A stretch of 64,000 bases of DNA from Nocardia sp. NBC_01327 (GTDB taxonomy: Bacteria > Actinomycetota > Actinomycetes > Mycobacteriales > Mycobacteriaceae), in contig NZ_CP108383.1 in NCBI RefSeq assembly GCF_035958815.1, forward strand, positions 1,736,001 to 1,800,000, given 5' to 3'. The notes under the pieces are model-generated. The model ran no database searches, was not told where the DNA came from, and worked only from the letters and a program-made list of their open reading frames with translations. The first letter of the stretch is position 1, and every line of letters begins with the position of its first letter. The position numbers were made by a program, and so were the translations under genes. This document shows, in pieces, positions 16,906 to 24,632 of the stretch.

Positions 16906-18243
16906 TCAGCGCCGGGGGCGGCTCATCCGGCGCGCGCCCGCCAGCAGCACCAGCACCAGAATCACGCCGCCCACGATGAGCGTGATGCGCAGAGTGCTAT
17001 TGCTCGAACCGGAATCGCCGGAATCCGCCGCGGGTTCCGCCACCGGCGGACGTGCCACCACCACAGTCGAATCCGGTGCCTTCGCTCCCGCGTCGGGCAG
17101 GCTGCCGACATTCGATCCGGCGGGCAGCGCGAACGCGTAGTCGAGCAGCTTGGCCGCCTGCTCGTACGGCCGGAACGGCAGCACATCGGCCTTCATCAGC
17201 GTGACTTCGAGCCGATGGCCGTTACGCTGCGCGCCCGCGACGAAGGTCTGCCGCGCATCGTCGGTGTACCCGGTCTTACCGCCGAGCGCACCGTCGTATT
17301 CGTAGAGCAGGTGGTTGTCGTTCGCGATGGGAAAACCCGGATGATCCTTGTCCTCAGGGTTTTTCGGATCCGCCGGGAATCCCGGGAAGTCGAACTGCTC
17401 GGTGTGGATGAGTTCGGCGAACAGCGGAATCGTCATGGCATCGCGGAAGATCGTGGCCAGATCGTAGGCGGAGGTGCTCATCCCCGGGCCGTCCAGACCG
17501 GACGGGGTCGCGGCGCGAGTATCCAAGGCGTGCAGGCGTTTCGCCATATCGTTCATCTTGCCCACGGTGGCCTCGTCCCCGCCGAGCTGCGTCGAGACGG
17601 CATGCGCCGCATCATTTCCCGACGCCATGATGAGCGCGTGGAACAGCTGTGCGTTGGTGTACTGCCCGCCCGGCCCGATACCCACCCGGGTGCCGTCCGC
17701 ATTGGCATCGTCCTGGGTGCCGATCACCGTCTTGTTCAGATCCAGCACCCGCAGCGCCACATCCGCCAGCAGCACCTTGATGGTGGACGCGGGCCGATAG
17801 CGCCCGTGCGGATCCTTGGCCGCGAGCACCTTCCCGGTATCGAGATCCGAGACCACCCACCCCGTCGCGGAGATCCCCTCCGGCAATTGCGGCGCGCCCG
17901 AGGGCAGGATCACACCGCATCCGCCGAGCTGGTCGCCGCCCACCGGCGGGCTCGGAATCGGCAGCGGCTGCGGTGCGGAATCACCCGGCTCGGGCACCTC
18001 GGAGGCGTCGATGGGCGGCGGGGGAGCGGTCTTGTTCGGACAGCCGTCGGTATTCGGGGTGGTGAACGGCGTGGTGGTCGTACTGCTCGGCGGTGCTGCC
18101 GTCGCCGCGCCGGGTAGCGGCGCGTACACGACCCCGGCCACCGCGGTGAGTCCGGCCGCGAGAGCGGCAGCGGTGATCAGCGAGAGGCGATGCCGGCGGC
18201 CGGGGGGACTGGGGTCTTGGCGCGAAAGCCTGCGAATGCTCAT
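16906..18243 (-). CDS. dacB: D-alanyl-D-alanine carboxypeptidase, low-molecular-weight PBP
   Basis: 445 residues. An Arg-rich start and a signal segment (LITAAALAAGLTAVAGVVYA) are followed by a Pro/Thr-rich linker to about 115 and a peptidase S11 domain. The three penicillin-binding motifs are Ser153-Lys156 (PASTIK), Ser208-Gly-Asn210 and Lys323-Thr-Gly325. A C-terminal transmembrane helix (ITLIVGGVILVLVLLA) ends in RRMSRPRR, anchoring it on the outer face of the membrane. It trims the terminal D-Ala of peptidoglycan peptides and resembles mycobacterial DacB1. It is convergent with the yhjD-like gene, only seven bases apart. Upstream TAAGCT eight bases before ATG could give an almost leaderless message. 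Confidence 0.92.
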   Translation of the reverse strand: MSIRRLSRQDPSPPGRRHRLSLITAAALAAGLTAVAGVVYAPLPGAATAAPPSSTTTTPFTTPNTDGCPNKTAPPPPIDASEVPEPGDSAPQPLPIPSPPVGGDQLGGCGVILPSGAPQLPEGISATGWVVSDLDTGKVLAAKDPHGRYRPASTIKVLLADVALRVLDLNKTVIGTQDDANADGTRVGIGPGGQYTNAQLFHALIMASGNDAAHAVSTQLGGDEATVGKMNDMAKRLHALDTRAATPSGLDGPGMSTSAYDLATIFRDAMTIPLFAELIHTEQFDFPGFPADPKNPEDKDHPGFPIANDNHLLYEYDGALGGKTGYTDDARQTFVAGAQRNGHRLEVTLMKADVLPFRPYEQAAKLLDYAFALPAGSNVGSLPDAGAKAPDSTVVVARPPVAEPAADSGDSGSSNSTLRITLIVGGVILVLVLLAGARRMSRPRR

Positions 18244-18342
18244 CGCTCACGAGCTTAAAGGCGCAACCTGTGGGCAGCCGGGGAGGTCGAGGCGCGTCCC
18301 CGCAACGCGACTGCGGGGACGCTGAAAAGTACTGGCCGCCGG

Positions 18343-19011
18343 TTATTCCGCGGTCTTGGCGACCGGGCAGCCGTGGGCGAGCGGGCCGAGCAGCTTGTTG
18401 TTGTCGTAGAAGTGCTCCAGCTCGAGGATGCGCAGATCCTCGCTGACCTTGGCGATGGTGATGCCGGTCATCTCGATGAGCTCACCGGTCGGCTGGTGTC
18501 CCTGGTATTCACCGGTGTAGCGACCCCAGTGCCGCCATTTGAAGGTGACGGTCGGCGGGCCGGCCAGTACCTCGAGCACCTCCCAGAAGAAGCCGCCGGG
18601 GAAGGCGGTGTGGAAGATGTGGTGCGAGGACTCGAAGGTCTCGCCGCCCGGGTAGTACGGATTGTCGCCGATCAGGATGTTGTAGGAGCCGATCCGCGCG
18701 AACTCCTCGGAGTCCTGCCATGCGCCGCCGTTGACCCGGCCGCGGTAGTGCTCGGCCACCAGCGAGACCCAGGTGGCCGGATCCTTCTTGTGCGAGACCT
18801 CCATCTCGAAGACCTTCACCAGCTCTTCGACAATGAATTCCAGCGAATCCGGTGCGTGGTCGGTGGTGCGCTCGACCGGCATGACGGTGTGGCTGAGGTG
18901 GTAGTCGGGGGCTTCCTCGCGCCAGTCTTCCGGTGCGGCAGCAGCGATTACGGCTTCACGTCCTTGCAGATGCAAGGGAGTTGTCACGGATTCTGTTGCT
19001 TGATCGGTCAT
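18343..19011 (-). CDS. unknown protein, possible SnoaL/NTF2-like fold
   Basis: 222 residues from ATG 19011, with AAGG upstream. The sequence has aromatic-rich beta segments (FPGGFFWEVLEVLAGPPTVTF, shown in part; KWRHWGRYTGEYQGH; LIEMTGITIAKVSEDLRILE). These resemble the C-terminal sheet of SnoaL/NTF2-like proteins, which bind or cyclise small molecules. An N-terminal ~70 residues adds helices. No catalytic residues can be named. It is monocistronic and divergent from an MFS exporter across 210 bases, so it may share the exporter's inducer. I do not recognise the family firmly. Alternatives are a DUF4864-like or steroid-isomerase-like protein. Confidence 0.6.
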   Translation of the reverse strand: MTDQATESVTTPLHLQGREAVIAAAAPEDWREEAPDYHLSHTVMPVERTTDHAPDSLEFIVEELVKVFEMEVSHKKDPATWVSLVAEHYRGRVNGGAWQDSEEFARIGSYNILIGDNPYYPGGETFESSHHIFHTAFPGGFFWEVLEVLAGPPTVTFKWRHWGRYTGEYQGHQPTGELIEMTGITIAKVSEDLRILELEHFYDNNKLLGPLAHGCPVAKTAE

Positions 19012-19155
19012 TTGGTGCCTTACATCTCCAGACCCCTTGCGGGATCTGTTAATTCGTAACTGACCGGATGAAGTTAGCAGCGTTCCGGGTGGCTGTCGCG
19101 ACAAGAGCTGGACACCAGTCCAGCTGCGTGCGACAGGTTCATGACGCGACAAGTT

Positions 19156-19184
19156 TTGACAGAGTCTCGCAAATGAGAGACTCT
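19156..19184 (+). promoter_or_regulatory. TTGACA -35 overlapping an 8-bp inverted repeat upstream of the MFS-TetR operon
   Basis: AGAGTCTC (19161-19168) and GAGACTCT (19177-19184) form a perfect inverted repeat with an 8-base spacer. TTGACA (19156-19161) overlaps its left arm. The position, about 38 bases before the MFS start, is right for repression by the TetR encoded at the end of the operon. Confidence 0.6.
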
Positions 19185-19221
19185 TTCATTATCAAGTTGG
19201 AATCAACTGATTGGAACTGTC

Positions 19222-20736
19222 ATGAATGAGCCAGGAGTGCGCCGCTGGCTGGCCCTGGGCGCTTTGGCGCTCGCCATGCTGACCATCGGGCTCGACGTCA
19301 CCGTGCTGACCGTCGCGCTACCGACCCTCGCCGTCGACCTGCACGCCGATACCGGCGCGCTGCAGTGGTTCAGCAGCGCCTACACCCTCGCCCTCGCGGC
19401 GGTCATGCTCCCCGCGGGCGCCCTCGGCGACCGGTACGGGCGGAAGAAGATCCTGCTCGCGGCACTGCTGCTGTTCGGCGCGGCCTCCCTCGCCTGCGCC
19501 TTCGCGGTCTCCTCCGGGCAGCTCATCGCCGCCCGCGTCGTACTCGGCGTCGCGGCCGCGGCCATGATGCCGCTGTCCATGTCGGTCCTGCCGGGCCTGT
19601 TCCCCGATCCCGCGGAACGGCAACGCGCACTGACCATCTGGATCACCTCCACCGCCATCGGACTCCCGCTCGGCCCGATCGTGGGCGGCTGGCTGCTGCA
19701 GAACTTCTGGTGGGGTTCGGTATTCCTGCTGAACGTGCCGCTGGTTGTCATCGGGGCGACCGCGGTGGCGCTGCTGGTCCCGGAATCGCGCAGCGGCAGC
19801 GTCTTCCGCATCGATCTGGCGGGCATCGCGCTCTCGGCGACCGGAATGCTCGGCCTCACCTACGGTTTCATCCGGCTCGGCCAGGAGGGCTGGGGCAACG
19901 GGCTGGGCTGGGCGGTCGTCGCGGCGGGGGTGGCGCTGCTCGGCGGCTTCATCCTGTGGCAGCGGCGCGCCGAGCATCCGCTGGTGGATCTCGGACTCTT
20001 CACCGCACCCGGATTCCGCTGGGGCACCGTCTATATGGTCATCATCAACTTCGCCATGTTCGGCCTGTTCTTCACCATGCCGCAGTACTTCCAATCGGTG
20101 CTCGGCACCGACACCCTGGGCAGCGGACTGCGCCTGCTACCGCTCATCGGCGGACTGCTGGTGGGCACCCGGGTGGTGGACAAGCTGCTGCCGAAGGCCG
20201 GAATGCGGGTGGTGCTCACCGCCGGATTCGCCTTCCTCACCGCCGGACTCGGCATGGCCGCGCTCATCACCGTGGATCGGCCCTACGGCTTCGCGGCCGC
20301 GGCCCTGGTGCTGGTCGGCATCGGCATGGGCTTCGTCATGCCCGCCTCCATGGGCCTGGCCATGAGCGATCTCAGCCCCGACCGCGCGGGCTCCGGTTCG
20401 GCCCTGCTGCAGGCGCTGCGGCAGGCGGCCGGCACCATCGGCGTCGCCGTACTGGGCACCGTGCTGGCCACCCAATACCGTTCCAGCCTCGGCGATCTCA
20501 ATCACGAACCGCTCTCCGACGGCGTCAATGCCGGAGTGGGCGCGGCACGCGCACTCGGTGATCCGGCCGTGCTCGCGCAGGTGCGATCCGCGTTCGTCGA
20601 CGGGATGAGCGTCATGATGTGGGTCTGCGCGGGCGTGGCACTGGCGGCCACCGCACTGGCCCTGCTGCTCACCCGGAATCGGCCGGCCGCGCCGGAGCTC
20701 ACGCCCGATGCTGCACAATCGGTTCATGTCGGCTGA
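19222..20736 (+). CDS. MFS drug exporter, DHA2 (14-helix EmrB/QacA) family
   Basis: 504 residues with 14 predicted membrane helices. DVTVLTVALPTLAVDL in helix 1 is typical of DHA2 antiporters. GALGDRYGRKK is MFS motif A and GLPLGPIVGGWLL is motif C, which marks drug-proton antiporters. Such proteins expel hydrophobic drugs, dyes or metabolites. The ATG lies 38 bases after an inverted-repeat operator. Its final 11 bases overlap the ATG of a TetR gene, giving a typical self-regulated efflux operon. Substrate unknown. Confidence 0.9.
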   Translation: MNEPGVRRWLALGALALAMLTIGLDVTVLTVALPTLAVDLHADTGALQWFSSAYTLALAAVMLPAGALGDRYGRKKILLAALLLFGAASLACAFAVSSGQLIAARVVLGVAAAAMMPLSMSVLPGLFPDPAERQRALTIWITSTAIGLPLGPIVGGWLLQNFWWGSVFLLNVPLVVIGATAVALLVPESRSGSVFRIDLAGIALSATGMLGLTYGFIRLGQEGWGNGLGWAVVAAGVALLGGFILWQRRAEHPLVDLGLFTAPGFRWGTVYMVIINFAMFGLFFTMPQYFQSVLGTDTLGSGLRLLPLIGGLLVGTRVVDKLLPKAGMRVVLTAGFAFLTAGLGMAALITVDRPYGFAAAALVLVGIGMGFVMPASMGLAMSDLSPDRAGSGSALLQALRQAAGTIGVAVLGTVLATQYRSSLGDLNHEPLSDGVNAGVGAARALGDPAVLAQVRSAFVDGMSVMMWVCAGVALAATALALLLTRNRPAAPELTPDAAQSVHVG

Positions 20737-21355
20737 GCCCAAGCACACCACCATCCCGGCCGGGGCCAAGAGCGCCCCGGCCGGGATCGGCCTGCGGGAA
20801 CGCAAGAAGGAACGCACCCGGCGCACCATTCGCACCGAGGCGTTCCGGCTCTTCCGCGAGTACGGCTACAACGAGACCACGGTCGAGCAGATCGCCGAGG
20901 CGGCCGATATCTCGCCGAGCACCTTCTTCCGGTACTTCCCGTCCAAGGAACAGGTGGTGCTGGCCGACGACGTGGACCCCATCATGATCCGGGCCATCGA
21001 GCGGCAACCACTGGATATGCCGGTCCTGGCCGCCCTCCGCCAGGCGGTCATCGACTCCTTCGAGGAAATGGATCCGGAGCTGTTCGCCTTCGAACAGGAG
21101 CGGGTCGATATGGTCTATTCGATTCCGGAGCTGCGCGGTGCCATGGCCCGGGAGTTCGAGCGCAATATCGCCCTCATGGCCGGTGTGATCGCGCCTCGAT
21201 TGGGCCGCAGCACCGACGATTTCGAGATCCGCGCGCTGGTCGGTGCGATGACCGGGGCCATGTTCGGAATTGTCGGTACGTCCGGGCGGGTGCCCTTCGA
21301 CCGGGATCTGATCGTGCGGGTCATCGACTTCCTGGCGGCCGGAATGCCGCTCTAG
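20726..21355 (+). CDS. TetR-family repressor of the adjacent exporter
   Basis: 209 residues from ATG 20726, which overlaps the exporter's end; ATG 20708 is an alternative. The HTH RTIRTEAFRLFREYGYNETT followed by VEQIAEAADISPSTFFRYFP is a clear TetR DNA-binding domain, including the FFRYF end of the recognition region. The remaining helices form the ligand pocket. Co-transcription with the exporter points to local control through the inverted repeat at 19161-19184. Its stop overlaps, tail to tail, the stop of the phenylalanine hydroxylase gene. Confidence 0.88.
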   Translation: MSAEPKHTTIPAGAKSAPAGIGLRERKKERTRRTIRTEAFRLFREYGYNETTVEQIAEAADISPSTFFRYFPSKEQVVLADDVDPIMIRAIERQPLDMPVLAALRQAVIDSFEEMDPELFAFEQERVDMVYSIPELRGAMAREFERNIALMAGVIAPRLGRSTDDFEIRALVGAMTGAMFGIVGTSGRVPFDRDLIVRVIDFLAAGMPL

Positions 21356-22239
21356 ACAGGCTGTTCCAGTAGTCCCGAGACGACCTCGTCGTCCACCGTG
21401 GCGAAGAAACCACCCACCACATCCTCGATTTCGGCAATGGAGTCGGCGCAGTACAGCACCGGCTGATAGTGCGTGATGTCGTAGACGGCGGTGCCCATCT
21501 CCTGAATGCGCAACGGCCGCAACCGCGCATCGCGGAACTCCTCGATCTCGCCGAACGAGGAGAGCAAACCGGCTCCGTAGCAACGGACTTCGCCGTGCTC
21601 GCGCACCACGCCGAACTCCATCGAGAACCAGAAGACATCGGCCAGGAATTTCAGGGCCCGCTCGGAGGTGAGGCGGCCGACGGCCGCACCCGCCATCTCG
21701 TACAGCGCGGCGAAGCGCGGGCTCGCCAATTGATTGGCGTGGCCGAGGATTTCGTGGACGGCATCCGGCTCCGGGGTGTACAGCGGGGCCGAATGATGGC
21801 GAATGTACTGGGTGGAGTGGAAGATCCGATCCGCGAAGGAACCGAAGAACTCGCGCAGCGGCACCAGGCCGGCGGCCGGGGCATAGCGGAAACCGGTGAG
21901 CGGGAGCAGATTCGCCGTCACCTCGTCCAGCTGCGGAATGTGATCGGTGGGTAGTGCGAGCCGCTGCGCCGCCTCGATCACCTCGGTGCAGGCGTAGCGC
22001 GCACGCTTACGCGCCAATTCGGCGGAGACGATCCGCCACACCCCCTGCTCCTCGGCGGTGTAGTCGATCTGCGGCACCGGCGCGCCCGGCCGGTAGTCCA
22101 GGGCCAGGGCGGCGATCGCATTGCGGCGGGTGCGGTACAGCCGATCGTGCACGCCCGGATGCTCATCGCTCAAATGCACCGTCACATCGCCGTCGGCCCC
22201 CTGGGTGACCGGCGAATACAGCTGCGCCTCGGTGAACAT
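21352..22239 (-). CDS. phhA: phenylalanine 4-monooxygenase (aromatic amino acid hydroxylase)
   Basis: 295 residues from ATG 22239; TTG 22251 is possible. This is the bacterial single-domain, non-heme-iron hydroxylase using tetrahydropterin to turn phenylalanine into tyrosine. The iron ligands are His162 and His167 in PDAVHEILGH and Glu208 in FSMEFGVV. FHSTQYIRHHSAPLYTPEP, in front of them, is highly typical. There is no regulatory ACT domain. The gene is alone on its strand and overlaps the TetR gene tail to tail by four bases. A pterin-recycling partner is not in the window. A long hairpin lies 40 bases upstream of the start. Confidence 0.93.
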   Translation of the reverse strand: MFTEAQLYSPVTQGADGDVTVHLSDEHPGVHDRLYRTRRNAIAALALDYRPGAPVPQIDYTAEEQGVWRIVSAELARKRARYACTEVIEAAQRLALPTDHIPQLDEVTANLLPLTGFRYAPAAGLVPLREFFGSFADRIFHSTQYIRHHSAPLYTPEPDAVHEILGHANQLASPRFAALYEMAGAAVGRLTSERALKFLADVFWFSMEFGVVREHGEVRCYGAGLLSSFGEIEEFRDARLRPLRIQEMGTAVYDITHYQPVLYCADSIAEIEDVVGGFFATVDDEVVSGLLEQPV

Positions 22240-22278
22240 GCCTTGATGCAATCACCGCCGTGTGATTCAGACAACAAA

Positions 22279-22317
22279 CACCCGCTCAGCTCAGCAGATT
22301 GCTTAGCTGAGCGGGTG
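22279..22317 (-). terminator. long hairpin upstream of phhA, terminator-like on the minus strand
   Basis: Thirteen perfectly paired bases (22279-22291 with 22305-22317) enclose a second inner pairing of AGCA with TGCT. On the minus strand the stem is followed by TTTGTTGT. It could end transcripts from the gene at 22514, act as an attenuator for phhA, or be a cruciform operator. Confidence 0.5.
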
Positions 22318-22443
22318 ACATATGACGAGCGACGGCCCGTTTTGCCAGTGCCACTGCGCATTCGATGCAGTAGGGCGGGGCGTACTCGAGAGGTCCGGTG
22401 CCGCGCGGACTCGGCGCTGCGCGGGGCCGGGCGATAGCTACGG

Positions 22444-22479
22444 CGAAGGCCGCCCGCATTGCAGTGCGGGCGGCCTTCG
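22444..22479. terminator. 15-bp stem-loop after the unknown gene at 22514
   Basis: Arms at 22444-22458 and 22465-22479 pair over 15 bases around a six-base loop. There is no T-run, so termination strength is uncertain. Its stem shares the core GGCCGCCCGCA with the terminator at 23739. Confidence 0.55.
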
Positions 22480-22513
22480 GAGTCGTGCTACCGGATTGCA
22501 GTCCGGGTTCCGA

Positions 22514-22969
22514 TCAACGCGGGGCGTTGGCCGGATCGAGCAGTGTAGGAGTGCGGCCCTCGCGGTGCGCCTGGCGGGCGTCCTCGAGGAACTCGCGTGT
22601 GAACAGTGCCGACAGTACGGCGATACCGCCGCGGTGGATGCGGAATTCACTGCGCTCGGCGGCGCCGACCAGGCGGATGACACGGCCCGCGGCGTCCTTC
22701 GGGCAGGAGAAATCCTTGACCCGGCCGCGACCGGTCCACTCCAGATCGGACTGGATGATGACCGCGTCCTCGGGGACCAGCAGTTTGACCATGGCGTGGT
22801 CGAGGTCGGCGTGCACCACGATCTCGTCGTCGCCCTCGATCAGCGGGGAGCGCAGGTCGATGACGACGCTGCCGTAACGGGCCTTGACCTCGAAGTGGCT
22901 GGCGGCGGTCCAGTCGCCGAGGCGCTTGGTGGTGCCGTGGTCGGTGTGGATGCGGGTGGTGGTGTTCAT
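22514..22969 (-). CDS. conserved hypothetical protein, PadR-divergon target
   Basis: 151 residues from ATG 22969, preceded by AAGG. No signal peptide or membrane helix is visible. The middle of the protein has beta-rich repeats such as YGSVVIDLRSPLIEGDDEI and VHADLDHAMVKLLVPEDAVI. This loosely recalls the beta-helical C-terminal domain of LiaF-type cell-wall stress proteins (GxVxIDLR pattern). The C-terminal third is Arg/Glu-rich. It is divergent from a PadR regulator, with a perfect palindrome between the two, so it is the probable regulated gene. Function unknown; the LiaF-like resemblance is weak. Confidence 0.65.
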   Translation of the reverse strand: MNTTTRIHTDHGTTKRLGDWTAASHFEVKARYGSVVIDLRSPLIEGDDEIVVHADLDHAMVKLLVPEDAVIIQSDLEWTGRGRVKDFSCPKDAAGRVIRLVGAAERSEFRIHRGGIAVLSALFTREFLEDARQAHREGRTPTLLDPANAPR

Positions 22970-23033
22970 CGCGGTGCCTTTCGGAGCGGGTGGAGCGGGT
23001 CGGGTTCGCCTGCTCCTCAATAGTCGCACATGT

Positions 23034-23054
23034 ACTAGTTGCAGTGCAACTAGT
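23034..23054. promoter_or_regulatory. perfect 21-base palindrome, candidate PadR operator
   Basis: ACTAGTTGCA (23034-23043) and TGCAACTAGT (23045-23054) are exact inverted copies around one G. It lies between the start of the unknown gene (22969) and the -10 box of the PadR gene (23084). It is the best candidate for control of both. Confidence 0.7.
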
Positions 23055-23095
23055 TTGTGGGAATCTAGTGGTCCGGAACCCAGTAGGATGGGGGC

Positions 23096-23713
23096 ATGAC
23101 AGCATCGCCGCAGTTCAAACGGTCGCCGGTGGCGATGGCGCTGCTCGGCATCCTGCATATGGAGCCGATGCACCCCTACGCCATCCAGCGCCGCATCAAG
23201 GGATGGGGCAAGGACAAGGTCGTCAATGTGGGGCAGCGGGCCGGGCTGTACAAGACCATCGCGCGCCTGCAGGACGCCGGGCTGGTGGCGGTCCGCGAGA
23301 CCGGCCGCGATCAGCAGTACCCCGAGCGCACGGTCTACGAGATCACCGACGCCGGCCGCGCCGCCTTCACCACCTGGCTGACCGAGATGATCGCGCAACC
23401 GCGCAATGAATTCCCCGAATTCCCCGCGGCGCTGTCGTTCCTGATGCTCCTCGGCCCGGACCAGGCGAAGGCGGAACTCGAGCGCCGCATTGTCGCGACG
23501 CGCGCCCGCATCGCCGAAATAGACTCCGACGCCGCACAATCCGCGCCGCTCGGCCTACCTCGGATCGTCACCCTGGAGGACGAATACCAGCGCGCCGTCG
23601 CCGAAGCCGAACTCCACTGGCTCGAAGCCGTCGTCGCGGACCTCGCAGCGGGCACCCTGACCTGGTCGTGGGAATCGCTTGTCCCGCATGCGGATCAGTC
23701 GATCCGCAGCTGA
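23096..23713 (+). CDS. PadR-family transcriptional regulator
   Basis: 205 residues. The N-terminal winged helix (VAMALLGILHMEPMHPYAIQ, then GLYKTIARLQDAGLVAVRET) is the PadR domain with recognition helix GLYKTIARL. The C-terminal part (Vir_C-like, about 95-200) is helical and mediates dimerisation. PadR proteins sense phenolic acids, antibiotics or other small molecules and repress a neighbouring gene. TAGGAT ends six bases before the ATG, so the message may be leaderless. The palindrome at 23034-23054 is the probable autoregulated operator. The target is likely the divergent gene at 22514-22969. Confidence 0.88.
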   Translation: MTASPQFKRSPVAMALLGILHMEPMHPYAIQRRIKGWGKDKVVNVGQRAGLYKTIARLQDAGLVAVRETGRDQQYPERTVYEITDAGRAAFTTWLTEMIAQPRNEFPEFPAALSFLMLLGPDQAKAELERRIVATRARIAEIDSDAAQSAPLGLPRIVTLEDEYQRAVAEAELHWLEAVVADLAAGTLTWSWESLVPHADQSIRS

Positions 23714-23738
23714 ATCATCCTGTAGCACAACAAAAAAA

Positions 23739-23768
23739 GGCCGCCCGCATCGAAAGATGCGGGCGGCC
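23739..23768. terminator. strong bidirectional terminator (padR / sdhB)
   Basis: A perfect 13-bp stem with a GAAA tetraloop (arms 23739-23751 and 23756-23768). On the minus strand the stem runs straight into seven T residues, giving a textbook terminator for the sdhCDAB operon. It also ends the PadR gene from the other side. Confidence 0.9.
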
Positions 23769-23858
23769 TTCGGCTTACGGGGGCGAGTGCCGCTCCCGGG
23801 GTTTCAGGGGGTACCCTGAGAGTCCCGAGAGTTGTTCTGCGCCTGCCGAGTGCTGCGT

Positions 23859-24632
23859 CTAGCGTGTGAAGAGCAGTGCGCGCTTCACTTCCTGGATCGC
23901 CTTGGTGACCTCGATGCCGCGGGGGCATGCGTCGGTGCAGTTGAAGGTGGTGCGGCAGCGCCACACGCCCTCGACATCGTTGAGGATGTCCAGGCGCTCG
24001 CGGGCGCCCTCGTCACGGCTGTCGAAGATGAAGCGGTGCGCGTTCACGATCGCGGCCGGGCCGAAGTAGCTGCCGTCGCTCCAGTACACGGGGCAGGAGG
24101 TGGTGCAGCAGGCGCACAGGATGCACTTGGTGGTGTCATCGAAGCGGGCCCGGTCGTGCTGGGACTGGATGCGCTCCATGGTCGGCTGGTTGCCCGTGGT
24201 GATCAGGTACGGCTTCACCGCCTTGAAGGCGTCGAAGAACGGCTCCATATCGACCACGAGGTCCTTCTCCACGGGCAGGCCGCGGATGGGCTCGACGGTC
24301 ATGGTGAGATCCTTGCCGTTCTTCGGCAGCAGATCCTTCATGAGCACCTTGCACGCCAGCCGGTTCACACCGTTGATGCGCATGGCGTCCGAACCGCAGA
24401 CACCGTGGGCACACGAGCGCCGGAAGGTGAGCGTGCCGTCCAGGTAGGACTTGATGTAGAGCAGCACGTTCAGGAACCGGTCGGTCGGGAGCACGGGGAC
24501 CTTGAACTCGTCCCAGTGGTTGCCCAGGTCGTTCTCGGGATTGAAGCGCGCGATCTTGACCGTGATCAGGACCGAGCCGGGCGGCACCGGCGCAGGCTTC
24601 TGCGGGGCCGCCTTGTCGAGTGTCGCAGTCAT
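23859..24632 (-). CDS. sdhB: succinate dehydrogenase iron-sulfur subunit
   Basis: 257 residues. It carries the three iron-sulfur clusters that pass electrons from the flavin of SdhA to the membrane subunits. The plant-type 2Fe-2S ligands are in RRSCAHGVCGSDAMRINGV with a further Cys in NRLAC. The 4Fe-4S and 3Fe-4S ligands are in CILCACCTTSCPVYW and CRTTFNCTDACPRGI. Its ATG overlaps the sdhA stop by one base (TGATG), so translation is coupled. It is the last gene of the sdhC-sdhD-sdhA-sdhB operon and is followed by a strong terminator. This corresponds to the sdh1/Rv3316-3319-type enzyme. Confidence 0.97.
   Translation of the reverse strand: MTATLDKAAPQKPAPVPPGSVLITVKIARFNPENDLGNHWDEFKVPVLPTDRFLNVLLYIKSYLDGTLTFRRSCAHGVCGSDAMRINGVNRLACKVLMKDLLPKNGKDLTMTVEPIRGLPVEKDLVVDMEPFFDAFKAVKPYLITTGNQPTMERIQSQHDRARFDDTTKCILCACCTTSCPVYWSDGSYFGPAAIVNAHRFIFDSRDEGARERLDILNDVEGVWRCRTTFNCTDACPRGIEVTKAIQEVKRALLFTR

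Noticed and set aside
22322..23023. 233-residue plus-strand frame over the 22514 gene
   Set aside because: The minus-strand frame has a ribosome-binding site and divergent PadR context; the plus-strand frame has neither.
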